The position numbers and the translations under genes were made by a program. Positions 1 through 7,470 of a stretch of DNA of 13,063 nucleotides are shown piece by piece; position 1 is the stretch's first letter, and each line of letters begins with the position of its first letter. The DNA comes from Yimella sp. (GTDB lineage: Bacteria > Actinomycetota > Actinomycetes > Actinomycetales > Dermatophilaceae): assembly GCA_030150425.1 (NCBI GenBank), contig JASLFY010000328.1, forward strand, positions 1 through 13,063. Direction: 5' to 3'. The notes below the pieces were generated by a model, which was given only the letters and a program-made list of their open reading frames with translations, made no database searches and was not told the origin of the DNA.

Positions 1-13
1 GTCCCGGCGACCG

Positions 14-38
14 TACCGATTACCCAGGGGTATCGGTA
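14..38. repeat. Inverted repeat upstream of the DUF3099 gene
   Basis: TACCGAT at 14-20 is the exact reverse complement of ATCGGTA at 32-38. Inside, ACC (22-24) can pair with GGT (29-31), leaving a bulged T at 21. It lies about 45 bases upstream of the DUF3099 gene. It could be the terminator of a gene outside the window or a regulator site; the sequence does not decide. No T tract follows. Confidence 0.45.
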
Positions 39-69
39 AACCGCCGCGGTCAGGTCGATCCGGGCGACG

Positions 70-75
70 TAGGCT
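70..75 (+). promoter_or_regulatory. Candidate -10 box of the DUF3099 gene
   Basis: TAGGCT fits the actinobacterial TANNNT pattern and ends 7 nt before the ATG at 83, so transcription could begin at or next to the start codon. No convincing -35 hexamer was seen. Confidence 0.4.
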
Positions 76-82
76 GGAAGGC

Positions 83-397
83 ATGGCACGACGCGAGACC
101 GAGCAGGACGTCCCGTCGGCGACCAATCTGCCGGCCGCCCCGAAGGACGACCGTGACACCCGGGTCCGCAACTACCTCATCTCGATGGGGCTGCGCACGG
201 TCTGTTTCGTGCTCGCGGTCGTGTTGTGGGGGCCGCTGCGCTGGGCTTCGGTGGTCTGCATGGTCGCCGCCGTTTTCCTGCCGTACTTCGCCGTGGTGCT
301 GGCGAACGCCACGAACCAGCGCCGGATCGACGTGCTCGGTTCCGTACGACCCACCGATCCGGTCGAACAGGTCGAACGCCGTCGTGACGACCGCTGA
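83..397 (+). CDS. DUF3099 family small membrane protein
   Basis: A 104-residue protein. A charged N-terminal tail (about residues 1-30) is followed by the stretch YLISMGLRTVCFVLAVV that I recognise from the DUF3099 family, then a short loop and a second hydrophobic segment. Two membrane helices are likely, at about residues 37-50 and 55-74, with a charged C-terminus rich in Arg, Glu and Asp. The family is actinobacterial and its function is unknown; nothing here suggests an enzyme, as there are no conserved catalytic-looking residues. The ATG at 83 is preceded by a TANNNT box rather than a good ribosome binding site, so the mRNA may be leaderless. Its end overlaps the start of the next small gene by 14 bases, which suggests coupled expression. 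In related genomes I recall such genes sitting near SURF1 genes, as here. Confidence 0.85.
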   Translation: MARRETEQDVPSATNLPAAPKDDRDTRVRNYLISMGLRTVCFVLAVVLWGPLRWASVVCMVAAVFLPYFAVVLANATNQRRIDVLGSVRPTDPVEQVERRRDDR

Positions 398-584
398 ACC
401 CGCCCGCTGCAGCGCCCGCGGCTGCACCCGCTCCGCGACCTGGGCGCTGCACTGGCGCAACCCGCGGATCCACTCCGCCGACCGGCGCAAGACCTGGCTG
501 GCGTGCGACGACCACCGGGTGACGTTGGAGGAGTTCCTGTCGCTGCGGGGCTTCCCGCTGCAGGTCGAGGAGTTCTCCGGCTGA
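384..584 (+). CDS. Small conserved protein with a CX4C...CX2H pattern
   Basis: A 66-residue protein read from GTG at 384, overlapping the tail of the DUF3099 gene in another frame. It has C9 and C14 (CSARGC), a Trp-rich middle, the basic segment DRRKTWLACDDH carrying C41 and H44, and an acidic C-terminus. The Cys/His spacing suggests a small metal site, probably zinc; this is inference. Many actinobacteria encode short proteins of this shape. From memory, some database entries call them acetone carboxylase, a name the sequence does not support because that enzyme is large and multisubunit. The same frame is open from 153, but only the part after 384 looks protein-like. The ribosome binding site is weak, so translation may depend on the upstream gene. 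Confidence 0.65.
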   Translation: MTTAEPARCSARGCTRSATWALHWRNPRIHSADRRKTWLACDDHRVTLEEFLSLRGFPLQVEEFSG

Positions 585-664
585 TCAGGCGGGTGCGCTG
601 CTCACGGGGCCGGTCCTGGCAGCCGATGCACGCCCGCGCCGCCTGACGCGCACGGTACGAAACT

Positions 665-688
665 GTGCGCACTGTCTAAGGTGCGCAC
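665..688 (+). terminator. Hairpin after the DUF3099/small-protein pair
   Basis: Two copies of the self-complementary octamer GTGCGCAC (665-672 and 681-688) are separated by 8 bases and can pair into an 8-bp stem. A short TTT lies nearby at 691-693. It is suitably placed to end transcription of the upstream pair. Because each octamer is palindromic, it could instead be a pair of protein-binding half sites. Confidence 0.4.
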
Positions 689-708
689 CATTTCACAGGC
701 TGCGCGTC

Positions 709-720
709 ACGCGATCGCGT
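709..720. repeat. 12-bp perfect palindrome
   Basis: ACGCGATCGCGT is a perfect 12-bp palindrome in the space between two candidate terminators. It may be chance in GC-rich DNA, or a dimer-binding site; nothing ties it to a gene. Confidence 0.3.
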
Positions 721-725
721 CTCCA

Positions 726-765
726 ATGGCGGATTGGTGTTGCCCTGACAACAGCGATCCGCCAT
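726..765 (-). terminator. Hairpin downstream of moaA
   Basis: ATGGCGGAT (726-734) and ATCCGCCAT (757-765) form a 9-bp perfect stem. An inner TGTTG (738-742) / CAACA (749-753) stem caps it with a 6-base loop, separated by a 3x3 internal loop. On the minus strand it begins about 11 bases after the moaA stop codon. A run of T does not follow, which is usual for actinobacterial terminators. Confidence 0.6.
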
Positions 766-776
766 CGGAAGCGGTC

Positions 777-1778
777 TCACCCACCGATGGCCGACATCGG
801 CCGGTCCGGCTGGCGGAACTGCGGGGTGCCGATGCCGTGGCCCGGAGTCTTCGCCCAGAGGTTCGCCCGGATCAGGTCGACCAACTCGGCGTCGGAAGCC
901 CCAGCCCGCAACGGCGTACGCAGGTCGTTCTCGTCGCGCGCGAACAGGCAGTTGCGGACCTGACCGTCCGCGGTCAGGCGGACGCGGTCGCAGGCGCCGC
1001 AGAAGGGCGCGGTGACGCTGGCGATGACCCCGACGGTGGCCGGTCCCCCGTCGACGGTGAACAGCTCGGCCGGTGCCGAACCACGGTCGCCGACCGGGGC
1101 GAGCCGGAACCGGCGTTCCAGCGAGATGAGGATGTCGGTGCGGCTCATCATGGTGCTGCGGTCCCAGGTGTGGCCGGCGTCCAGCGGCATCTGCTCGATG
1201 AACCGCAACTGGTAGCCGCGGTCGAGGCACCACTGCAGCAGCTGGGCCGGGTCCTCGCCGGCCGTTGCGACGGCGTTCACCTTCACCGGGGTGAGGCCCG
1301 CGTCGGCAGCCGCTTTGAGGCCGTGCTCCACGTCGGCGAAGCGGTCGCGGCGGGTGAGTTGCGCGAACCGCTCCGGGGACGCGGTGTCGAGCGAGACGTT
1401 GATCCGTTCCAGTCCGGCCGCGGCGAGCGGTGCGGCCAGCCGGTCGAGACCGATCCCATTGGTGGTCAACGCCATTCGCGGCGCGTTCGGGAGCTCGCCC
1501 ACCCGGCGTACGACGTCGACCAGGCCGCGGCGCAGCAGCGGCTCTCCCCCGGTGAAACGCACCGTGCGCACCCCGAGCCCGACGAACAACCCGACCAGCC
1601 GGACCAGTTCGTCGTCGGTCAGTAGTTCCGGCTTGGCCATCCACGACAGACCCTCGGCCGGCATGCAGTAGGTGCACCGCAGATTGCACCGGTCGGTCAC
1701 CGACACCCGCAGGTCCGTCGCGACACGACCGAAGGTGTCGACGAGGGGGCCGGAGGCGGGGTGGGACATGGTCTCCAT
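777..1778 (-). CDS. moaA: GTP 3',8-cyclase MoaA (molybdenum cofactor step 1)
   Basis: A radical-SAM enzyme that, with MoaC, turns GTP into cyclic pyranopterin monophosphate in the cytoplasm. From the ATG at 1778 the protein has 333 residues, the usual family length. The N-terminal cluster motif is C31-x3-C35-x2-C38 (in TDRCNLRCTYCMPAEG), followed by RFTGGEPLLR at about 74-83. The C-terminal second cluster uses C260, C263 and C277. The protein ends in Gly-Gly, the conserved tail that MoaA needs for activity. A second ATG in frame at 1769 (three codons later) has GGAG only 3 bases upstream, so 1778 is preferred but not certain. No other cofactor genes are in the window, so moaA is detached from any moa cluster here. 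It diverges from the SURF1 gene with 24 bases between start codons. Confidence 0.95.
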   Translation of the reverse strand: METMSHPASGPLVDTFGRVATDLRVSVTDRCNLRCTYCMPAEGLSWMAKPELLTDDELVRLVGLFVGLGVRTVRFTGGEPLLRRGLVDVVRRVGELPNAPRMALTTNGIGLDRLAAPLAAAGLERINVSLDTASPERFAQLTRRDRFADVEHGLKAAADAGLTPVKVNAVATAGEDPAQLLQWCLDRGYQLRFIEQMPLDAGHTWDRSTMMSRTDILISLERRFRLAPVGDRGSAPAELFTVDGGPATVGVIASVTAPFCGACDRVRLTADGQVRNCLFARDENDLRTPLRAGASDAELVDLIRANLWAKTPGHGIGTPQFRQPDRPMSAIGG

Positions 1779-1788
1779 GTTAGGCGCG

Positions 1789-1794
1789 ACTATC
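1789..1794 (-). promoter_or_regulatory. Candidate -10 box of moaA
   Basis: On the minus strand this reads GATAGT, keeping the A at position 2 and T at position 6 of the -10 pattern but lacking the first T. It ends 10 nt before the ATG at 1778, which would give a leader of only a few bases. It overlaps the SURF1 -10 box on the opposite strand. Confidence 0.3.
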
Positions 1795-1796
1795 GT
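1791..1796 (+). promoter_or_regulatory. Candidate -10 box of the SURF1 gene (leaderless)
   Basis: TATCGT matches TANNNT and ends 6 nt before the GTG at 1803, the spacing expected if transcription starts on the start codon. The -35 region would fall inside the first codons of moaA. Confidence 0.5.
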
Positions 1797-1802
1797 GACG
1801 GG

Positions 1803-2594
1803 GTGTTTCGCCTCCTGCTCACCCGACGTTGGGCGGCGTGGCTCGTGGCGACGCTCGTCGTGGCTGCGACCTGCGTTTTCCTCGGCCGTTGGCAGTACCA
1901 CCGCTACCAGTCCAAGTCCTCCGCCGAACATCACCTCGAGGCGAACTACAACGGCACTCCGGTGCCGCTGCGCAGCGCGCTGCCGACCTCCGGCACCACG
2001 CCGGGCGAGGACCTGCAGTGGCGCCAGGTCACGGTCACCGGAACCTACGACGCCGCCCACCTCGTGCTGGCCCGCAACCGGCCGCTCGACGGGACGTACG
2101 GCTACGAGGTGATCGTGCCGCTGGTCTATCCGGGCGGAACGGTGTTCGTCGACCGCGGCTGGATCGAGAACGGTCGTACGGCGGTCGCCCCGGACTCCGT
2201 GCCGGCGACGCCGACCGGCAAGGTCACGGTGATCGGTTGGATCAAGGCCGGCGAGCCGAACCTCGATCGAGCCCCTGTACGCGGCCAGATCGCCTCGATC
2301 AACCTGCCCGAACTGCGCACGATGACCGCCCAGCCGCACGCCGATTCGGCCTACCTGCTGATGCGCCACGAGCAGGCGCCGAACCTGCCGAAGACCTCCC
2401 CCGCGCAGCTGCCCAAGCCGGACCCGGGCGGCTACGCCTGGATCAACTTCAGCTACGCCTACCAGTGGTGGTTCGGTGCGCTGGCCATCCCGGCGTTCTT
2501 CCTCGTGCGGCTGCGCCGTCAGCACCTCGAGGACACCGGCCGGGCCAAGCCTAAGCAGAAGAAGGTCCGGATCTGGGACGAGGAGGACGAGTGA
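1803..2594 (+). CDS. SURF1 family cytochrome c oxidase assembly protein
   Basis: A 263-residue protein with the SURF1 layout: an N-terminal membrane helix at about residues 10-27 directly followed by LGRWQYHRY, a large domain on the outer face, and a C-terminal helix at about 221-236 (YQWWFGALAIPAFFLVRLRR) followed by a basic and acidic tail. The stretches RNRPLDGTYGYEVIVPL and VFVDRGWI are typical family blocks. SURF1 proteins help insert heme a or otherwise assemble aa3-type cytochrome c oxidase; bacterial members are assumed to do the same. I chose GTG at 1803 because the family starts just before the first helix and because TATCGT sits exactly 6 nt upstream. An in-frame GTG at 1761 would add residues unlike the family and run through the moaA start. 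The gene ends one base from the stop of the convergent ABC exporter gene. Confidence 0.9.
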   Translation: MFRLLLTRRWAAWLVATLVVAATCVFLGRWQYHRYQSKSSAEHHLEANYNGTPVPLRSALPTSGTTPGEDLQWRQVTVTGTYDAAHLVLARNRPLDGTYGYEVIVPLVYPGGTVFVDRGWIENGRTAVAPDSVPATPTGKVTVIGWIKAGEPNLDRAPVRGQIASINLPELRTMTAQPHADSAYLLMRHEQAPNLPKTSPAQLPKPDPGGYAWINFSYAYQWWFGALAIPAFFLVRLRRQHLEDTGRAKPKQKKVRIWDEEDE

Positions 2595-2595
2595 G

Positions 2596-4482
2596 TCAGC
2601 TGGTCTCGACCGGCCGGGATTCGTCCGCGTCGTCCGCGAACTGGGTCCGGTAGAGGTCGGCGTACAACCCGCCGACGGCGAGCAGTTCGCGGTGGGTGCC
2701 GCGCTGCACGATCGTTCCCCCTTCGACGACCAGGATCTGGTCGGCGCCTCGTACGGTCGACAGGCGGTGCGCGATGACGATCGCGGTGCGGCCCTCGAGC
2801 GCACGGTCCAGCGCCTGCTGGACGAGGACCTCGCTCTCGCTGTCGAGGTGGGCGGTCGCTTCGTCGAGGATGACCACGGACGGCGCCTTCAGCAGCAACC
2901 GGGCGATGGCCAATCGCTGCTTCTCGCCGCCGGAGAGCCGGTGGCCGCGGTCGCCGACGACGGTGTCGAGTCCGTGCGGCAGCCGCTGCACCAGCGCCCA
3001 AACGTTCGCGTCGCGCAGCGCGCTCTCCAGTTGCGCGTCAGTCGCGTCCGGGCGGGCGTAGAGCAGGTTGGCGCGGATCGTGTCGTGGAACATGTGCGCC
3101 TCCTGGGTCACGACGCCTACCCTCTCGCGCAGTGAGGCGAAGGACGCCTCGCGTACGTCGACCCCGCCGATCCGCACGGTGCCGACCGTGGGGTCGTACA
3201 ACCGGGAGATGAGCCCGGTGACCGTGGTCTTGCCAGCGCCGGACGGGCCGACGAGAGCCACGATGTGGCCGGGCTCGATGTCGAAGTCGACGTCGTGCAG
3301 CACCGGTGCGCCGTCGCCCTTGTCGACCGTCGTGGCCTCCAGGCTCTCCAGCGACACCTGGTCGGCGGTCGGGTAGCTGAACCCGACGCCGTCGGCCTGC
3401 ACCGACAGCGGACCGGCGGGCAACGCGCGCGGGTGGGCACTCTCGGCCACCAGCGGCGGCAGGTCGAGCACCTCGAAGACCCGCTCGAAGGAGACGAGGG
3501 CGGTCATCACGTCGACGCGGACGTTCGACAGCGTGGTCAGCGGTTGGTAGAGCCGGCCGAGCAGGGCGGCGAGGGCCAGCAGAGTCCCGATCGTCAGCTC
3601 GCCGTGGATTGCCATCACCCCGCCGACGCCGTAGACCAACGCGGTCGCCAGGGACGCCAGCAGAGTCAGCGCCACCAGGAAGATCGCCCGCTGCACCGCG
3701 ATCGACACCCCGAGGTCGCGCACCTTCCCGGCGCGCTCGGCGTACTCCGCGTCCTCCTGCTCCGGACGCCCGAACAGCTTCACCAGCAGGGCGCCGGCGA
3801 CGTTGAACCGCTCGGTCATCCGGGCGCCCAGGTCGGCGTTCTGCACCATCTGTCCGCGGGACAGGCCGGCCAGCTTGCGGCCCATCAGCCGGGTCGGGAC
3901 GAGGAAGAAGGGCACCAGGACCAGCGCGCCCAGGGTGAGCTGCCAGGACAGGGTCGCCATCGCCACCAGGATCACCGCCAAAGAGACGACGTTGGAGACG
4001 ACGTTCGACATGACCGACGTGAACGCCTGCTGGGCGCCGATGACGTCGGAGTTGAGGCGGGTCACCAGGGCGCCGGTCTGGGCGCGGGTGAAGAAGGCGA
4101 TCGGCTGGCGCAGCACGTGGGAGAACACCTCGCGCCGCAGGTCGAAGATGAGCCCTTCACCCAGGGAGGCGGACAGCCAGCGTTCGACCACGCTGAGTGC
4201 GGCGTCGACGATCGCCACGATCGCGGCCGCGAAGCCCAGCTTCACCGCCAGCGGGGTGTCGTGCTGGGCCACGCCCTTGTCGACGATCTCCTTGAGGATC
4301 AACGGAGTTGCGATGACCAGCAGGGCGTCGAGAGTGACCAGGACGAGGAAGACGACGATCTGCCGGCGGTACGGGCCGGCGTACGACATCACCCGGCGGG
4401 CGGTGCCCTCCTTGAGCTTGGTGCCCTTCACCGACGAGTCCTGGGTCAGCGATCGCATCGCCTGCCAGCCGGACATGCTCAT
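2596..4482 (-). CDS. ABC exporter, fused permease and ATPase
   Basis: A 628-residue half-transporter of the type that dimerises to export lipids, drugs or peptides. Residues 1-30 are a basic cytoplasmic lead. About 40-325 form a six-helix membrane domain. About 358-610 form the nucleotide-binding domain, with Walker A GPSGAGKTT near 412-420, the signature LSGGEKQ near 516, Walker B VVILDE with the catalytic Glu near 541, a D-loop of the form HLDSESE, and the switch His in IAHRLST near 571. All catalytic residues are present. A purine-rich ribosome binding site (GGAAGGGGAA) lies 8 bases before the ATG at 4482. It follows the ABC-F gene on the same strand by 82 bases and may share its transcript. 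Substrate cannot be read from the sequence; multidrug or lipid export is the default guess. Confidence 0.92.
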   Translation of the reverse strand: MSMSGWQAMRSLTQDSSVKGTKLKEGTARRVMSYAGPYRRQIVVFLVLVTLDALLVIATPLILKEIVDKGVAQHDTPLAVKLGFAAAIVAIVDAALSVVERWLSASLGEGLIFDLRREVFSHVLRQPIAFFTRAQTGALVTRLNSDVIGAQQAFTSVMSNVVSNVVSLAVILVAMATLSWQLTLGALVLVPFFLVPTRLMGRKLAGLSRGQMVQNADLGARMTERFNVAGALLVKLFGRPEQEDAEYAERAGKVRDLGVSIAVQRAIFLVALTLLASLATALVYGVGGVMAIHGELTIGTLLALAALLGRLYQPLTTLSNVRVDVMTALVSFERVFEVLDLPPLVAESAHPRALPAGPLSVQADGVGFSYPTADQVSLESLEATTVDKGDGAPVLHDVDFDIEPGHIVALVGPSGAGKTTVTGLISRLYDPTVGTVRIGGVDVREASFASLRERVGVVTQEAHMFHDTIRANLLYARPDATDAQLESALRDANVWALVQRLPHGLDTVVGDRGHRLSGGEKQRLAIARLLLKAPSVVILDEATAHLDSESEVLVQQALDRALEGRTAIVIAHRLSTVRGADQILVVEGGTIVQRGTHRELLAVGGLYADLYRTQFADDADESRPVETS

Positions 4483-4564
4483 CTGCCGTGTTCCCCTTCC
4501 TGGAGCTTTCGTGGAGCCCGGAACAGCAACGCCCGTCGGCCGGTATCTATGCCCTTGGGTGCCG

Positions 4565-6163
<1,599 letters not shown>

Positions 6164-6254
6164 AGGGGGTGGCTCCAGGAAGGTGGTGAGGGTGAATCGC
6201 GAAGTTCGTGGGGCGGCCACGCGCGCAATGCGACCGCACGCCCGCCCGACTGGA

Positions 6255-6261
6255 TAGTCTA
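6255..6261. promoter_or_regulatory. Shared -10 element, both strands
   Basis: TAGTCTA contains TAGTCT on the plus strand (6255-6260) and TAGACT on the minus strand (6261-6256), both good TANNNT boxes. The plus box ends 7 nt before an ATG at 6268. The minus box would give the ABC-F gene a leader of roughly 85 bases. Confidence 0.45.
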
Positions 6262-6267
6262 CGGGCG

Positions 6268-6318
6268 ATGTTCTGGAGCGACTGTCCCGGTCGCGGTGGA
6301 TGCGGAGGAAGCCTGTGA
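6268..6318 (+). CDS. Candidate 16-residue leader peptide ORF
   Basis: An ATG 7 nt after TAGTCT opens a 17-codon frame encoding MFWSDCPGRGGCGGSL. Its stop TGA (6316-6318) overlaps the GTG start (6315-6317) of the metallopeptidase as GTGA. Lack of a ribosome binding site plus the -10 spacing suggests leaderless translation. Terminating ribosomes would then sit exactly on the next start, and the Shine-Dalgarno GGAGGA of that gene lies inside this ORF. The peptide has two Cys, one Trp and five Gly. No family is recognisable. The peptide may have no role beyond coupling, or the ORF may be accidental. Confidence 0.4.
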   Translation: MFWSDCPGRGGCGGSL

Positions 6319-7271
6319 CGTTCAACGACAATGCGCAGCTCGACACCTCGCAGGTGACCAGCGGCGGTTCCGGCGGCGGCGGTGTCGCGCCGGGCGGAGT
6401 GGCCGTTGGCGGTATCGGTGGCCTGATCCTGATGATCATCATGGTGCTGCTCGGTGGCGGTCTGCCCGGTGGTAGCAGCGGCAGCGGGAGCGACTCCTCC
6501 GGTGGCAACTGGAACATGAACCCGTCGGCCGTGTCCGGCGGCAGCGGCGCCAGCAGCGGCAGCGACGAGATCTCCCAGCAGATCAGCCAGTGCAAGACCG
6601 GCGCCGACGCGAACAAGAACGACGTCTGCCGGATCATCGGCACCGTCAACAGCGTGCAGAGCTTCTGGTCGGGGTACCTCAAGGACCACGGCAAGAGCTA
6701 CACCCCGGCGACCACGGTGATCTTCAGCGGTTCGACCCAGTCCGGTTGTGGCACGGCCAGTTCCGCGATGGGCCCCTTCTACTGCCCGCTGGACAAGAAG
6801 GTCTACATCGACGCCGCGTTCTTCCAGGAACTCACCGACAAGTACGGCGCCGACGGCGGCGCCCTCGCCAAGGAATACGTCCTGGCCCACGAGTACGGCC
6901 ACCACGTGCAGGACCTCCTCGGGCTGTTGGGCCGCGCCCAGCAGGACCCGCAGGGTGCCAACTCCGGTTCGGTCCGCACCGAACTCCAGGCCGACTGCCT
7001 CGGCGGTGTCTGGGTCGCCAACGCGAGCAAGACCACCGACCAAGGCGGCACCGCGTTGCTGAAGCCGATCACCGAGGCCGACATCAAGTCGGCGCTGTCC
7101 GCCGCGGCGGCCGTCGGTGACGACCGGATCCAGCAGAAGGCGCAGGGCCGCGTGACTCCGGAGTCGTGGACCCACGGCTCGGCCGCAGCCCGTCAGAAGT
7201 GGTTCACCACCGGTTACCAGAGCGGCGACATCAACCAGTGCGACACCTTCTCCCCCGCCACGGTCGAATGA
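6315..7271 (+). CDS. Neutral zinc metallopeptidase, YpfJ/KPN_02809 family
   Basis: A 318-residue protein. It has a short cytoplasmic N-terminus of the form TFNDNAQLDTSQV that marks this family, then a Gly-rich stretch and one membrane helix at about residues 33-48 (GGIGGLILMIIMVLLGG). A Gly/Ser-rich linker (about 48-85) leads to the catalytic domain. The zinc motif is H192-E-Y-G-H196, and E223 in ELQAD is the likely third ligand. Four cysteines at 93, 105, 145 and 157 could form disulfides outside the membrane. The substrate is unknown for the whole family. GTG at 6315 is chosen because GGAGGA lies 5 bases upstream. The ATG at 6300 would put the start on top of that site and add five unrelated residues. 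Its start overlaps the stop of a 16-residue upstream ORF. Confidence 0.88.
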   Translation: MTFNDNAQLDTSQVTSGGSGGGGVAPGGVAVGGIGGLILMIIMVLLGGGLPGGSSGSGSDSSGGNWNMNPSAVSGGSGASSGSDEISQQISQCKTGADANKNDVCRIIGTVNSVQSFWSGYLKDHGKSYTPATTVIFSGSTQSGCGTASSAMGPFYCPLDKKVYIDAAFFQELTDKYGADGGALAKEYVLAHEYGHHVQDLLGLLGRAQQDPQGANSGSVRTELQADCLGGVWVANASKTTDQGGTALLKPITEADIKSALSAAAAVGDDRIQQKAQGRVTPESWTHGSAAARQKWFTTGYQSGDINQCDTFSPATVE

Positions 7272-7301
7272 CCCGGCTCCCCTGACCGAACCCATGACGT
7301 A

Positions 7302-7337
7302 CGCGACGCGCGCCGGCACCTGCCGGCGCGCGTCGTG
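7302..7337 (+). terminator. Strong hairpin after the metallopeptidase gene
   Basis: GACGCGCGCCGGCA (7305-7318) is the exact complement of 7321-7334, giving 14 bp with a minimal loop. Pairing extends to 7302/7337 through one G-U pair, for 17 bp in all. It begins about 30 bases after the stop. There is no T tract, so termination would rest on the GC-rich stem. Confidence 0.7.
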
Positions 7338-7371
7338 CATCTCACAGCGTCGTACGCCACCGGCCGCTCCC

Positions 7372-7377
7372 GAGAAT
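7372..7377 (+). promoter_or_regulatory. Candidate -10 box before the transporter leader ORF
   Basis: GAGAAT keeps the A at position 2 and T at position 6 of the -10 pattern and ends exactly 6 nt before an ATG at 7384. The first T is missing, so it is weaker than the other boxes in the window. Confidence 0.3.
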
Positions 7378-7383
7378 GGGACC

Positions 7384-7470
7384 ATGCCTTCTTCGGTCAC
7401 CCGTACGGGCGGTCCGAAACCCTTGCCGCAGAAGCCGACACGATCACCCGTCACGAAGGACGTGTTTTGA
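7384..7470 (+). CDS. Candidate 28-residue leader ORF of the BCCT transporter
   Basis: The frame opens with ATG at 7384, has no Shine-Dalgarno sequence, and ends with TGA at 7468-7470. That stop overlaps the TTG start (7467-7469) of the transporter as TTGA. The peptide begins MPSSVTRTGG and is basic and proline-rich (five Pro, four Lys and three Arg in 28). The transporter's GAAGGA ribosome binding site lies inside it. The layout repeats that seen before the metallopeptidase gene. The function is unknown; it could couple or gate translation of the transporter, or be a chance frame in GC-rich DNA. Confidence 0.35.
   Translation: MPSSVTRTGGPKPLPQKPTRSPVTKDVF

Noticed and set aside
172..672. Minus-strand frame with a CIGC motif near its start
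   Set aside because: It runs antisense through the two small plus-strand genes and becomes low-complexity Arg/Ser/Pro. The short Cys motif alone is not enough to call a gene.
1761..1802. GTG at 1761 as the SURF1 start
   Set aside because: It overlaps the start codons of moaA and lies upstream of the TATCGT box that fits the GTG at 1803; the extra residues are not SURF1-like.
1779..2804. Minus-strand extension of moaA upstream of 1778
   Set aside because: The frame stays open far upstream, but those residues are antisense to SURF1 and lack any known domain; MoaA proteins start near the chosen ATG.
6300..6314. ATG at 6300 as the metallopeptidase start
   Set aside because: It sits directly before the GGAGGA site that serves the GTG at 6315, and the family begins at TFNDNAQLD.
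7335..7466. ATG at 7335 as the transporter start
   Set aside because: It lies inside the preceding terminator hairpin and has no ribosome binding site; the added residues do not resemble BCCT N-termini. TTG at 7467 has a well-spaced GAAGGA.
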